From NCBI RefSeq assembly GCF_964340395.1, contig NC_135556.1:20331142-20393141 (forward strand): DNA of 62,000 nucleotides, given 5' to 3'. The stretch is from Glandiceps talaboti (taxonomy: Eukaryota > Hemichordata > Enteropneusta > Spengelidae). The notes below the pieces were generated by a model, which made no database searches, had not been told where the DNA came from, and saw only the letters and a program-made list of their open reading frames with translations. A program made the position numbers and the translations under genes. This document shows, one piece after another, positions 50,601 through 61,350 of the stretch. Every line of letters starts with the position of its first letter. Positions within the stretch are counted from its first letter, which is position 1.

Positions 50601-52116
50601 GATATGTTGGAAGTACCTGGCACCTGCAACCTTAGCAGTAAGTTTGTTACACTGCATTTAATATGTCATTGCTGACTATTCTCAGATCGTTGTGTCATTC
50701 TTACAAGTTTTTTCGATACTTGTGATAACTTGATGAGGACAACAACAACAACAGCAGCAGCAGCAGTGAGCCATATATCAGAATGGTGATACGATGAAGT
50801 ATTTTTAGTTTTACAAAGTGTTATGGCTATTAACATCTGTATGATTTCAGTCTCAGAATGAATGATAATTATCTTCGTATATTTATCAAAGACATTTTCT
50901 TTATCTTTTCTTTCCAGTTCATCATGGTTTTCAGTCTGGTGTCCTACACTCCATGTCAACTCGGTGACTACGTCTATCCCAAGTGGGCTGAAATTGTTGG
51001 CTGGATCATCTCCTTATTGTCTGTTGCCCTCATCCCGGCATATGCCATCTACCACATTGTCAAAGTCAAAGCCAACTCAGCCAGTGAGGTAAAATGAAAT
51101 AGCATAGATTTAATTGTTTAATATGATTGTTAAACAGGGGTCCATACACGATTGGGTCAACGATAAAAACCACTTATATGTATTTAAAATAAATAAGAAT
51201 GCAACAACGCGTCAACAACTTTTAATAAAAATATTTGTGCAAAGTATATGTATCCGTAAGCTTCGTTGCATCTCTATAGTGGTCCGATCGGCGGTTGTAT
51301 AGATACTTGGTGATTTTACCGTTGATGGTTGTTTGCTTTTAGGTTTTATTCCTTATTTATTGTAAACATAACCAATTAAGTCGGCCTCATGTGATTCCGC
51401 AACACATCAGTCATTAGAGCAATCCATAGAGTAGGGAACCTTGCTTTACTTTGGCATTTGTTTCACAAGAACTACCCATGTTACACCAAATACATGAAGT
51501 TAGACAGTACACGACTACAATAAACAGGAAACACATAAGACTTTGTGTAGATTCCATGCCTAGCATTGATTTCGGCTATTTCCTATGGTGACAAATATCG
51601 ATTCAGTTTGTGGGTGATACCCCATATCAACAGAATAAACATAGAATGTACATACATGTATCATAGAGTATTATAAATAGACATATGCAGTTATCGAGAT
51701 CTTACAAATTTCATACTGGGGATCCTTCATCGACCATGCTTATATTTTCATAAAAGTAAAGCAAAGGAATAAAAAACAGATAGAAACAAACAAACAAACA
51801 TACATACACGACAAGCAAATTGCAAACAAAACTCCTACGCACTGTCACAGTGTTACAAGTTTAAGTAAAGACGATTTTGTTGACTGACCTTTGGTTGACT
51901 AACAGTGTAATTCAACTCAATTACGTTCATTTCTTTCAGCGTATATGTAATGCTGTAAAACCACTGCCACAATGGGGACCTGCTCTAGCTGAAGATCGAC
52001 TACAAGCTGGTTATCCACCTATTCGTAGGGAAAGACATATCTCGCAGGAAAACATACATCATTCCATGTCACACTTCATTACCGTAGATCCCAAAACGGA
52101 CAGTGACGTAACCTAG
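44545..52116 (+). CDS. SLC6 Na+/Cl--dependent transporter, glycine-transporter-like (whole gene, 13 exons)
   Basis: Exons: 44545-44622, 45128-45320, 45711-45842, 46299-46647, 47020-47152, 47420-47554, 48028-48256, 49021-49133, 49512-49652, 50284-50383, 50537-50637, 50918-51088, 51940-52116. All introns are GT-AG and all phases agree, giving 683 residues, the usual length. Family marks: TM1 [14 protein letters not shown] with Asn77; Glu112 in TM2; the Cys177-Cys186 pair in extracellular loop 2; RGVTLPG after TM5; TM6 with Ser352-Leu-Gly; TM7 Asn384 and Ser388 (sodium and chloride ligands); TM8 LGLDSQ with Asp452/Ser453. The TM1 Gly at the position of the monoamine-transporter Asp indicates an amino-acid substrate. 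The tail [14 protein letters not shown] resembles the GlyT1/GlyT2 tail. The protein would sit in the plasma membrane and take up a small amino acid, probably glycine, with Na+ and Cl-; the substrate is inferred. A (TG)n/(GTTT)n tract lies in the intron at about 48338-48415. Confidence 0.93.
45128..45320 (+). CDS. SLC6 exon 2 (TM1)
   Basis: Residues 27-90 plus one base. It holds the cytosolic segment ending [11 protein letters not shown], then TM1 with the unwound GLGN segment. Asn77 is the sodium ligand, and the WRFPY signature follows. Donor GTAAGA, phase 1. Confidence 0.95.
45711..45842 (+). CDS. SLC6 exon 3 (TM2)
   Basis: Residues 91-134. GAFLIPYF opens TM2, and Glu112 in [10 protein letters not shown] is the conserved TM2 glutamate. 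It ends in intracellular loop 1. Phase 1 at both ends, so it is a symmetrical exon. Confidence 0.95.
46299..46647 (+). CDS. SLC6 exon 4 (TM3 and large glycosylated loop)
   Basis: Residues 135-250. TM3 contains the Tyr150-Tyr151 pair of the substrate site. The extracellular loop has Cys177 and Cys186, nine apart as in the conserved disulfide, and six N-glycosylation sequons at Asn196, 202, 217, 227, 234 and 239. It ends SEEFW before the phase-2 donor. Confidence 0.95.
47020..47152 (+). CDS. SLC6 exon 5 (TM4)
   Basis: Residues 251-295. [15 protein letters not shown] leads into TM4 ([20 protein letters not shown]) and ends GVKSSGK at a GTAAGT donor, phase 0. Confidence 0.95.
47420..47554 (+). 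CDS. SLC6 exon 6 (TM5 and RGVTLPG)
   Basis: Residues 296-340. [20 protein letters not shown] is TM5. The strongly conserved RGVTLPG and FYITPQW follow. Phase 0 at both ends. Confidence 0.96.
48028..48256 (+). CDS. SLC6 exon 7 (TM6 and TM7, ion sites)
   Basis: Residues 341-416. [19 protein letters not shown] covers TM6 with Ser352. [12 protein letters not shown] is the conserved intracellular loop. TM7 carries Asn384 and Ser388. Phase 1 donor GTAAGA. Confidence 0.96.
49021..49133 (+). CDS. SLC6 exon 8 (extracellular loop 4 and TM8 start)
   Basis: Residues 417-454. [17 protein letters not shown] is the conserved loop 4 helix. TM8 ends LGLDSQ, with Asp452 and Ser453 of the second sodium site. 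Confidence 0.95.
49512..49652 (+). CDS. SLC6 exon 9 (rest of TM8, TM9)
   Basis: Residues 455-501. It begins [14 protein letters not shown], the expected continuation of TM8. TM9 is [20 protein letters not shown]. Phase 0 at both ends. Confidence 0.95.
50284..50383 (+). CDS. SLC6 exon 10 (TM10)
   Basis: Residues 502-534. [20 protein letters not shown] is the TM10 start with the conserved D-x-Y-A-A pattern. Phase 1 donor GTAAGC. Confidence 0.95.
50537..50637 (+). CDS. SLC6 exon 11 (loop and TM11 start)
   Basis: Residues 535-568. It contains [13 protein letters not shown], the conserved D-I-x-x-M-(I/L)-G loop, and [13 protein letters not shown] entering TM11. Confidence 0.95.
50918..51088 (+). 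CDS. SLC6 exon 12 (TM11 end, TM12)
   Basis: Residues 569-625. [10 protein letters not shown] completes TM11. [19 protein letters not shown] leads into TM12. Phase 0 donor GAG|GTAAAA. Confidence 0.95.
51940..52116 (+). CDS. SLC6 exon 13 (cytosolic C-terminus)
   Basis: Residues 626-683, ending TDSDVT then [23 protein letters not shown] aligns in character with the tail of glycine transporters (K-P-x-x-x-W-G-P-A/F-L). Confidence 0.93.
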   Translation, partial: RICNAVKPLPQWGPALAEDRLQAGYPPIRRERHISQENIHHSMSHFITVDPKTDSDVT

Positions 52117-52250
52117 TTACCATGGTTACTTGGCTGACAATTGCTCTTTTTCTCATTTTTTTTCCTTTAAAAAAACCAAACAGTGTAGACCCTGTTGTCA
52201 CTGGCTACACAGGAACACAATTTAAAAACTTTATCAATATATTCCTGTGA

Positions 52251-52256
52251 AATAAA
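52251..52256 (+). promoter_or_regulatory. Poly(A) signal of the SLC6 gene
   Basis: AATAAA about 135 bases after the stop codon, with no better candidate before it. Confidence 0.6.
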
Positions 52257-52519
52257 ATCTTTAGCCGTGCATGGTTGAAAATAATAATTTGGTAATCATT
52301 TGGTGTCTTTATTATACGTGTTGGGCGACTGTTTTATTCAGTACTAAACATTTTGTGATAATCTCATTGCCTTTTAAAATTACTTGTTCCGTGAGTTCAT
52401 ACATTTCAACTATATGTATACAGGCTAGCTGTAGATACCTACTATGCATATTTCCAGATGCCACTTTCCCCTTAAAAGTTTGATAGTTTATGCCGCGAAA
52501 TTATAATATTAAAGATGAA

Positions 52520-52778
52520 TTAAATGAAATTTAACAAACAAACCAACCAACAAACAAACAAACAAACAACCAACCAACAAATAAACGAATTATATAAGAG
52601 TTCAATTGCACAATAAAATGTCTGACAGTATCTTGAACTGTACATATCCGTAAATGACCTCTTCATGAGTTTGGTAATGACAACTATCTTTTCAGTACGT
52701 GACACAATACAATTGCCAGATATCACGAATGGTGTCTTTGTTTCAGTAAAAGGTGCTAAGGATGTAATCTTGCCATCA
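52520..52778 (-). CDS. Possible last exon of the unrecognised membrane-protein gene
   Basis: A TTACCAG acceptor is followed by one base that completes the phase-2 codon left by the exon at 54429-54549. The frame then stays open for about 85 codons (DGKITSLAPFTETKTPFVIS...). The final part is encoded by a GTTT/GGTT repeat (LVVCLFVCWLVCLL), which is unlike real protein, so a donor or a different end before about 52600 is likely. Only the phase match and composition support it. Confidence 0.33.
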
Positions 52779-53075
52779 CTGGTAATACAACCCACGAAAA
52801 AAGACCAGAGCGTTTGCTTGAATGAAGTCAGCTAAGCCAAGACGTCATCATACAAAGCCACAATTAGTGAAAAACAAGAGTAGGTGCCTTTGATGTAGGT
52901 CCACACCACGCTGTTATCAGTTTATTTATGTCTGTGGAAATAACATATCAGTAACAATCATACTAAACAGAGTCACGTGATCCAGCCTTTGTGGCGTTAA
53001 TGCTTTGATAAGTTCCTGGCACTAATTACATTTTATGTCTTTGCATGAACATTGTCTCATTCCTGCTTACCACAA

Positions 53076-53122
53076 ACAAACAAACAAACAAACAAACAAA
53101 CAAACAAACATACATACAAACG
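53076..53122. repeat. CAAA tetranucleotide array
   Basis: About ten CAAA units followed by CATA units. Confidence 0.95.
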
Positions 53123-53440
53123 CACAGGTATATTTTTACGGGTTGTAGACGTGAAGTTGGGGATGGGGATGGGAATGGTCCAAGGTGAAAAAAGAGGAAA
53201 ATCCAAAAATGGCAGATTGACTGATTATGGCGTTGAATAAAGACAAAACACTAAGTAATATTTATATCCCTTTAATATTGGCAATAAATACATATATCAA
53301 TATATGAGTAACGAATACTTGACCGCCATCGTATCAGGATATATTCTTCGATAGGTTACACAAGACCTATTACATGTCCTTCACCGTCAATGGTGAACTA
53401 ATTACAGTAGAGAATAGAAGATGGGGTAGACGAGTGAAGG

Positions 53441-53610
<170 letters not shown>

Positions 53611-53799
53611 GTTAGTTAGTTTGTACATATATTGAGAATAACACTAACGTTACAGAAGTGTATCTATTGATCAGCTGCAGCAAGAGAATGCATTCAAACA
53701 ATGCATGTACTTGTATATAATATAGGTTAGGTAAATAAAAACAAATCTTTATTTCAATTTCTGGCGCTGTCGTCGTGCACCGAAAACGTATATATAGTT

Positions 53800-54163
53800 A
53801 ATAATAATAATGTTGGTTTCTTATATAGCGCTTTCCCACTCCGTGCTCAAAGCGCTTTACAATTATTACCCCTGGCTCGGATCAGAATGGCACAACGGCC
53901 CTTTAGTCTTCCTCAACTCCCCGGGGAGCATACAATCCATTGCAGCCATTTAAGCGCATAGGATTAAAGCCTTCACATTGCAACCTACATCCTACCAGGT
54001 CCCCAGTTATACAGCTGGGTTGACTGAGGCACAGTCGTGGTTCAAATCTTGCCCAAGGACTTTAGCCACTCAGAAACAAACAGCAGGCAGCGACGGGACT
54101 CGAACCTGCAACCTGTAGATTCCAAGCCGGTCACGCTAGCCATTCACCCATCATGACTCCACT
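53800..54163 (-). mobile_element. tRNA-derived SINE
   Basis: Read on the minus strand, the head (54163 to about 54090) has an A box (TGGCTAGCGTGACC) and a B box (GGTTCGAGTCC) at tRNA-like spacing, the internal promoter for RNA polymerase III. The body includes TGCCTCAGTCAACCCAGCTG. The 3' end contains AAAGCGCTTTGAGCAC and AAAGCGCTATATAAGAAACC, then an ATT-rich tail at about 53800. Short flanking similarity (TATAGTT on both sides) may be a target-site duplication. SINEs copy themselves with a partner LINE's reverse transcriptase. Confidence 0.85.
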
Positions 54164-54428
54164 TATAGTTGTAGTTGTATTGCTAGTACTCACAATGTTC
54201 CCAAAGATCCTTTGAAATGTTGTGCAAATTAAACTAATGATAATCAGAAGATTGGTAATCTAACTTATACATTTGCTATTATAATGATAAGCCGAGCAGA
54301 GTACCTTAATTACGGGGGTACGGGCGGGAGGGAGGGGGGGGGGGAAAAACACATATTGGAAAAAACAAGAGGGAATATATGTATTCACAATTGTTGTGTT
54401 TCCTGTATAATATATATGCAATACTTAC

Positions 54429-54549
54429 ACAAAATGCAATGCCATCCCAAGGTAGAGCCCAAAAACAGGGATCAAAACACAGTTGCGCCAAATATCAAAC
54501 CGCTTTTGTTTCATCTTGTGTTTGTAAGCCTCTTTTGTTGGAAAGTTGT
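54429..54549 (-). CDS. Unrecognised multi-pass membrane protein, exon 4
   Basis: Acceptor CCCAATTATAG, donor GTAAGT, incoming phase 1 and outgoing phase 2. The incoming phase matches the exon at 55596-55779. It encodes a basic segment (PTKEAYKHKMKQKRFDIWRN) and then a transmembrane-like stretch (CVLIPVFGLYLGMALHF). It lies convergent to the SLC6 gene. Confidence 0.7.
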
Positions 54550-55595
54550 CTATAATTGGGAAGTAAACCACACAATAGATTTAGTATAAAGTAAGTGCAG
54601 GTGAGACACTTTAAGAACCACACAGATATAAAACTCTTGAAAAACTTACAACACAAGGAATACACAGTAGTGTTGCAGTTAAGCTATATGAATTTGGAAA
54701 TGTAATGGTTCAAATCATGAGCAAACATTTCCCCCTTTCAGATCATCAGAATTTTAACTCCACCCCGACATGTTTTCGTACGTCACCTCCACTTTCTAGT
54801 CAGCCCCTCTTCGTTAATTCTGCTTTCCCCTTATTTTGCCCCCCGCTACTTGATTTTTTCAGACAAGAAAATCAATATTATAGCATTGAATTGAACTTTT
54901 GTTCCAAACACAAATTTGAAAATTTTATCTTTACTAGTTTCGACTGCACGGTTGTCTTTGTCAATAGATTGATCCAATGTGAAAAGTTGTCAAAGACTGA
55001 AGTGTGTAGTCGAAAATTTCAAGTAAAATTTTCAAGTTTATGTTTGTAACAAAAGTACATTTCAATACTATGGTTTACCAAAACATATGAATTTGAAAAT
55101 ATTATAGACTATATATCATAGTGTTTTACCCAAATTTAGGAGCAACATATTTCTTTCTTGAAAGGTTTAAAGAGGTACATATAGCGCCGAGTCGTAAATT
55201 GTTTTTCAGACAGCAGATCTCTTCTATGGCAGATTTCTAATACATGTGATATAGTTTTAGATGTATCAAGGTCTTAATCCTGGTCTTGGTAGCGAGTCGA
55301 CCGGTGTTTGGCCGTAGTGGGTAAGGAAAGATAACCAGAGCCGTACTACTGACACCATGTTATTGTCTGTAGACTGACATATTCAGTTGTACACATATAC
55401 AGACAGGAGTAACGACTTATTACATTATTGTCTATGATATAGTTATATATACATTTCTATTTTATACAGGTCGTGCGATGCAGGGTTGTTGAAATTAACT
55501 TGCTAGTCTTGTTTTTGCCCCCCCCCCTTTTAATACAGTGGCATGTCCATGCATGGAAAGCTTTATCCAGTAGTAAAAGTGCTGTACAATCTTAC
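54550..55595 (-). other. Intron of the minus-strand membrane-protein gene
   Basis: About 1 kb. A 114-codon plus-strand frame at 54705-55049 is antisense and has no splice support. Nothing else recognised. Confidence 0.5.
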
Positions 55596-55779
55596 CCATA
55601 AATAGGGAAATTCTTGTCAAAAACTCGATAAATACAAAATCCATAGCCAGGTTTCGGAAAACAACGGGTAATCCAAACTTAACAGCTCCTTCTGTCTTGT
55701 TAGGTGTCTGTGCCAACATAAGTGACAATGCGATTATCTTGACCGATTCGTACATCAGACGTGTGATAATAGGAAAACC
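55596..55779 (-). CDS. Unrecognised multi-pass membrane protein, exon 3
   Basis: Acceptor TTTATCTGTACAG, donor GTAAGA, phases 0 in and 1 out. It encodes GFPIITRLMYESVKIIALSL (membrane-like), a short loop with an NKT sequon, then PVVFRNLAMDFVFIEFLTRI (membrane-like). Together with its neighbours it suggests at least three or four membrane segments. I know no family with this pattern. Confidence 0.72.
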
Positions 55780-56493
55780 CTGTACAGATAAAGATACAAA
55801 TGAAACAAGGTTGTCAGTTAAGGTGTGATACTAGACTGATAAAGTCAGGTTTTTGTGATTTTTATAAGCATGCTTTCGAATAAAAACAATTCGTAAACAG
55901 TTTTTATAAACGCCGGTGAGATTTTGTGGTCATGCGAGTTTTCTCTTTTTGTTTAAGAAATAAAAACAATTTGATGGTCAAAAAAATCCCCAAAGTCTTA
56001 ATTTTACCAGTATACTTCACAACCAAATATTTTGTTTGAATTGATCTACACCAATCGGACCACCCATAGCTTTTGTTAGGTATTTTGGTTGGCTTGAGCA
56101 CACAATTGGCTTTGTTTTGAGGGACTTGGAAAGGCCTTGTTGAAAAAAAATGATGGTCATAATCAAACATGAAACATTGAGTTATTATGTTGGATGCTTT
56201 TAATTTATTTGGAATCATCGTTGTTATCAGATTCACGAAAATAATTGATCACAATGTTTACTAGGTTCCTCTTTGACGCGACTGTAAGGGTTTCAATGGT
56301 CAATGGTATAACAATAAGCTCCGTGATTTGTTCATAATGAACGCCAGCGATAAAATGAGAGACGCATTTTCAACTAGGTAGCTTATTATTAGATATACTA
56401 TGATATCGATACTTATTAGGATAGCAATTTGACGGCTACAGTTTACATGTACACAGTTTCTACCAATGAGTGTGGAAGAAATAAATATCTTAC
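55780..56493 (-). other. Intron of the minus-strand membrane-protein gene
   Basis: About 0.7 kb, AT-rich. A 110-codon minus-strand frame at 55904-56236 has no splice support. Confidence 0.5.
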
Positions 56494-56640
56494 CATAATA
56501 CATGCGATATATTTCATCGTAAAAATCATATTTTTGGCAAAATCTACCCCTTCTTCATCGAACGCGATGAAACACCATTGTAGGAAGATGTTGTCTCCGG
56601 CGGCAGCTTCCGCGGCTTTTTGGGTACACTCAGGACAACG
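56494..56640 (-). CDS. Unrecognised multi-pass membrane protein, exon 2
   Basis: Acceptor TTGAATTTTAG, donor GTAAGA, phase 0 at both ends, 49 codons. It begins RCPECTQKAAEAAAGDN (a Cys-Pro-x-Cys pair that could be half of a zinc or disulfide site), continues FLQWCFIAFDEEGVDFAK, and ends with a hydrophobic stretch (MIFTMKYIACIM) that flows into exon 3. Confidence 0.7.
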
Positions 56641-57480
56641 CTAAAATTCAAAGAAAGATATTTTTTATTTTGACCGAAATTGTTCACGGTATAAGGTCAA
56701 AGGTTATAGCACTATATAACGTTATAACAAAGGTTAGCTTTATGTTATTGTACAATTACTAAATGTATGGATTATAACAATCGACATTTCGCTTAGAAAA
56801 ATATAACCACGTGGTTTGCAGGTGCAATATGTTATACAAATAATTGGTTATTTGAGTATTCACCGTTGTGATCGGATCGAGTGTGCTTCCCCGAATAAAC
56901 CAACTTATTTAGGTGAAATAACGAAATCGAAAATCACAACCGTGTTGTACACTGTTACTACTACGAAGAAGTTTGAAACCTGAAAACCAATGACACTATA
57001 ACGACAGCGTGTACGGTTGTTATTTGTGTATCACATTATATTTTAACTTTAGGAGTGCAAAAGTAATGAGTAGAAAGGTCCTAATAAATAAATTCAATCC
57101 GACGTTTCAAATGAATATACTTTTACAAAGGATACCAAGGCAAAATATAAGAAAATCACCGATCACCACCTGACATTATATCTATGTGTTTAAACTTTTC
57201 AAACTTTAAATTGGTGCTCCATTCGAGACAAACTTTGGGATCGAACGACACAAAGACGATTTCAGAATGAAACAGTACTCTGAACAGAATGTTTTTTCCT
57301 AGCTCTGAACATGGACCGGAAAATGTTATAGCGCTGTCTTCAGTAACCATCCGGTGACCACCGTAACAGTAATCCCAGTAAACTTACAGCTCATTATCTA
57401 TGGCCTACATATGGGTATAGATAAACAGGCCTACTAGTTGCCAGTGATAAAAACAACATGTAAAATAACATTCTCCTTAC
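56641..57480 (-). other. Putative intron 1 of the minus-strand membrane-protein gene
   Basis: Contains a coding-like minus-strand frame at 57156-57350 (PCSELGKNILFRVLFHSEIV and onward) with a possible TCAG|GTGGTG donor but a poor acceptor. It might be an exon of this gene or chance. Confidence 0.35.
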
Positions 57481-57507
57481 CCACTTCCGACCTCTTCTTT
57501 TACACAT
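57481..57507 (-). CDS. Possible first coding exon of the membrane-protein gene
   Basis: ATG followed by nine codons (MCKRRGRKW) to a GTAAGG donor, phase 0, which fits the phase-0 start of exon 2 (RCPEC...). The joined N-terminus would be basic and Cys-containing. It is very short, so the support is only phase and donor. Confidence 0.3.
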
Positions 57508-59188
57508 CCTGTTATTTTACTTTTATAGTTCGATACAGCGAATACAGGTACATTCAGGTATGTGAGGTGACGTTATGTGTTCGTACGAAGATCTCTGTTG
57601 GACGGATGTAAAGCCAAATTTTGCACAACGAGAAAAGTCCAGTGGTTCCATATACTGCTGATGCAGCACTGTGTTTGTGTTTGTAGAACAATTCCTATGA
57701 TACCACGTGACAGACGTTCTTTTCTTCCATATGCTCTGCCTCCCATGGGGTGCGTTCACAAATGATGATACGCACAATCTGATGAATTTTCGGCGCGCAT
57801 TTCGAATAGAATCTCCGGAAACTACTCTCGAATGAGGGTGGTCCGCTGTTAATCCTCCGTGTTTCTACCAGGGGGATATTTGTTTGTGTAAATAAAAAAA
57901 AAAACAAGTTGAGTAAAGCAGGATTTTAACCACAAGACAGACATGAATATGAAAAATCGCTACACCAGTCTGTTGGTTAGACAGTTAGACTACCCGTGCA
58001 TGTTAATGTTTCATAGGCCATAGGGCGTCTACAGATGCATGTGTGACGCTTTTGGATTTAATTAACACCAAACGTTATTCAGCTAGCTATACGCTACATC
58101 AAGTTCCACTCGTACCGGGTCACACAAGCACACTGTGAATAGCTCAACATACATAGTCATAGATTTATGGTTCTCTCCAAACAAGATGGTTGCATCTTCT
58201 CTTCTAAATCCTTTCTGGCCTTTATAAACCGAACTCTTACTTTTAAGAAAGTTTACATTTCTATTATTAAACAATGATGTCATATCTTATATGCGATTGG
58301 ATGTAAGTAAACGATGAAGTCATCGGTAATTAACATAACTGACGAAATGCTAACTGACCGTACTCTAAGACCCCATGTTCACATCAATCTACTCTTTAAC
58401 ACTCTATACTTTACACTCAAATGATCACAATATGTCAATGCCTATAGTCCTCTCAGTCTCATCATTCAACCGATAAGAGCCAGGGTTAAAACTATTTGTC
58501 TCGTTGCTTAATTCGAGAAGTGAATTTCACAAATTGTTAAGACAATAGAAAGAAATCGCCGAAATAGTAAATATTCAAATATTGGTCAGTGACACATACT
58601 GGGCGCAACATAACGATTACTGGAATTTACCCAGTCTGTTTGCAAATCACTTGCATTCGGTCAATTGCAAACAGTTGATAAATTTGTTCATTTTGTTTTG
58701 CAATCATTAAGTTACGAATACGGACTTGGGCTACGTTTTGTCCCCTTCACATTGCGGTTTCAAGTTAAAATACACGTTTACTTAATGTTTCATTAACCAA
58801 AACCTAATATAAAAAAACAATTTCTCATCTATGGAAACTTTAAAGATACTATTTCAACAACTGTAAAATACAAACTATATTGCAAATTAAGACCAAAATT
58901 ATTCTAACAAACATGTCGAATTTGTGTAAAGAATTTCTAGACACGGGACAGTACAAAAGTAATGTTAAAGGAGAAGGCAACCCCGCCAGACAAAAGCATT
59001 TTCATAAACTTTGGGTTCTGGAAAGTCATTAGGAATCATGAATATTAATTGTTCATCCGATATATATGTATATCTGCTGCTGAATCCCCTGAGGCAACAC
59101 TGCTAGAACGATGAAAGTGAAAAAGTTAGGTGTATCTTGGCAATCACACACAATTTATGTAATCTTAAATTGTAAAATGATTTTCCAG
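57508..59188. other. Intergenic DNA
   Basis: Several 60-80-codon frames on both strands (57523-57907, 58083-58283) lack splice evidence. Nothing recognised. Confidence 0.4.
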
Positions 59189-59316
59189 AAACCAAACTTT
59201 CGAAAATGTCTTTATTTCTTGGAGAGGAATTAAGTCTCACCTATACTACAACATACACAATTGCAGTCAACACGATTGAGGTGAAAGCCACGGAGTGTAC
59301 GGAGAAAGTGCACGTG
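59189..59316 (+). CDS. Candidate internal exon of an unknown extracellular protein
   Basis: A TGATTTTCCAG acceptor and a GTG|GTAAGT donor bound 128 bases that are fully open on the plus strand. The peptide (TKLSKMSLFLGEELSLTYTT, then YTIAVNTIEVKATECTEKVH) has the alternating Tyr/Val/Thr look of the C-terminal strands of a PKD- or Ig-like beta-sandwich. An ATG at 59206 with a purine at -3 would also allow a first exon. The minus strand carries a competing hydrophobic frame ending in TAG. No partner exon is identified. Confidence 0.38.
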
Positions 59317-60437
59317 GTAAGTACTTTTTTAAAATATTTTTTTTTATACATATTACAGTGAACATTAAACAGTTGATTACGCAGTGTACACGCAGACCAC
59401 TGAATTACGGTTTTATGGACTTTATTCAACGGTTTACAATGTATTAAAAATGAAATGGTGCGATTACGAAATAATTGTACCCCTTGCCCCTACCCTCTTT
59501 TATATAACCAATGGAAATGGCGCATTATGCATGGCAGTGGATTATGGGGATATGGTGATTTAGCGGAGACAGTGGAATGTGCCAGAGAGTCTAGAAGATA
59601 TTCGATTTCTCAAACCTCATCCCAGTGTATGCTACAATACATCGTTGAAGTAAAACATTGATACTTATATGGGTATTGGATGTAAATTCTCATTAAATAG
59701 GTATATAACGCCTCATTGAACCTCAGCAGACCACTGAGATTGAACGACGGTGACAACGCAGGCGCAAGCGCAGTTCATATATTAGTTCAATTTGAATGAT
59801 ATACATGTATCGATGCGATTTAATATTCTAAATTAAAATAAAAATAAAATATACGATACACAAGTGATATCTTCACTGGGAAATTATTGATACATATACA
59901 CAGGGCACGAAAAAGGGACAGTTTCTCTTTTGCTTCAAATTTGACTAACTAAGCATTTCCATGTGTGTTATTAATAGATGATGACGTCATATTCGGGGAA
60001 ATCCCATGACTTATTGTATATGCCGTATAAAAACACAGGACGTAAAGCCTTTGTTGTCACTGCAGCCACATACATACATACGCACTGTAGTGTCTATTGT
60101 CACTGTGTGAAAATACAATCGTTCAAGTTCATATATATATGTTATCATTTGAAGGATTCCAGCTGCAGTGTCTGACCCTATTTTCAATCATTCTTCAAGG
60201 TGAGTCTTCTTGCTATTTGTCTCCCTTTAGAGCCCCAGTCACAAATCGCTTACTTTACAGTTAAATGAACCTACTCGGATGATCGCAAATGTACAAAGAA
60301 CCAAATAACCTTCATATATGTTAACTATGTATCATCAATATATTTTTTCATTAATTTATTGTCATAAGCAACATATGACAGTTTGTCAGATATTAGGTGG
60401 TATATATATTATATACATAATTACATATATATATATA

Positions 60438-60440
<3 letters not shown>

Positions 60441-60486
<46 letters not shown>
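60441..60486. repeat. AC dinucleotide array
   Basis: About 23 AC units after a TA-rich tract. Confidence 0.97.
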
Positions 60487-60489
<3 letters not shown>

Positions 60490-60649
60490 CACTGTACCGT
60501 ACTTGTCAACATGCATATAAAATATCACGAAACTATTACATAAAAAATTAAATATGCGAATTTGTATAATATATCAAATTCGATTTCATTCCAGAAACAG
60601 ATCATAAGAGAACAGACTGAGAACAGAGACAGATAGTTATATACAGACA

Positions 60650-60712
60650 GACAGACAGACAGACACACAGACACACAGACATACCCCCCCCCCCCCCCCA
60701 CACACACACAAA
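60650..60712. repeat. CAGA units, C-run and CA units
   Basis: About six CAGA units, CACA, a run of about 15 C (near 60685-60699) and a CA run. Confidence 0.95.
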
Positions 60713-61036
60713 TATATATTCCACTGGCACTGGCACTAATGGCACAACAAATAGAGTAAATTATTTTGATCGTACTGAAATTGTAATATTGACACAAACC
60801 CAAACACAAGTCATTCTAGTTGTGCATACATTACGACTCCGAGTATCGATCTCTCTTTTACTAGGATTGACTGTCACTTAATTTTTTTCATATTTATAAA
60901 ATGTAATTAAGTCGAAGAATATTATCTACGAAGATGAATAAGCACTATGCCCAATGGCTGAGCTCATGTTAGCATTTCATATTCAGAGCAACCTTTTTGT
61001 TTTTTAGTGATTTTGAGTTATCGATCATGTCTATAC

Positions 61037-61350
61037 GTTAAGGGGCGAGATCAACAGTTCAATGTACGATAAAAAACTGAATTTGTTTAGTTTTGGGTGG
61101 GGTGGGGTTTGAAACATTTTAGTTGTCATCCTACAAAAAACCCCGATTTTACTCAAATGTCACTAAATTGAGAATTGGAATTTTCGTTATAGCAAATACA
61201 TGTACACGCCATTCTAATACTAGTATATAAAGTGTCAATAAAACAACTATTTTTTTCCTCACCTCTTACTGGCTTTGTATTCACAGTACTACATACTTCT
61301 ACATGCTCACTTGAAATTGATTGTGCGGTCTGAGGCCTAACTAAATAATC
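61037..61350 (-). repeat. Dispersed repeat, copy 2 (inverted)
   Basis: Reverse complement of the repeat at 30205-30515, in the same block order. It begins GTTAAGGGGCGAGATCAACA and runs to GTCTGAGGCCTAACTAAATA. The ends visible in both copies suggest an element of about 310 bases. Confidence 0.8.

Noticed and set aside
54705-55049. 114-codon plus-strand frame
   Set aside because: Antisense to a well-supported intron, low in coding character, with no splice sites.
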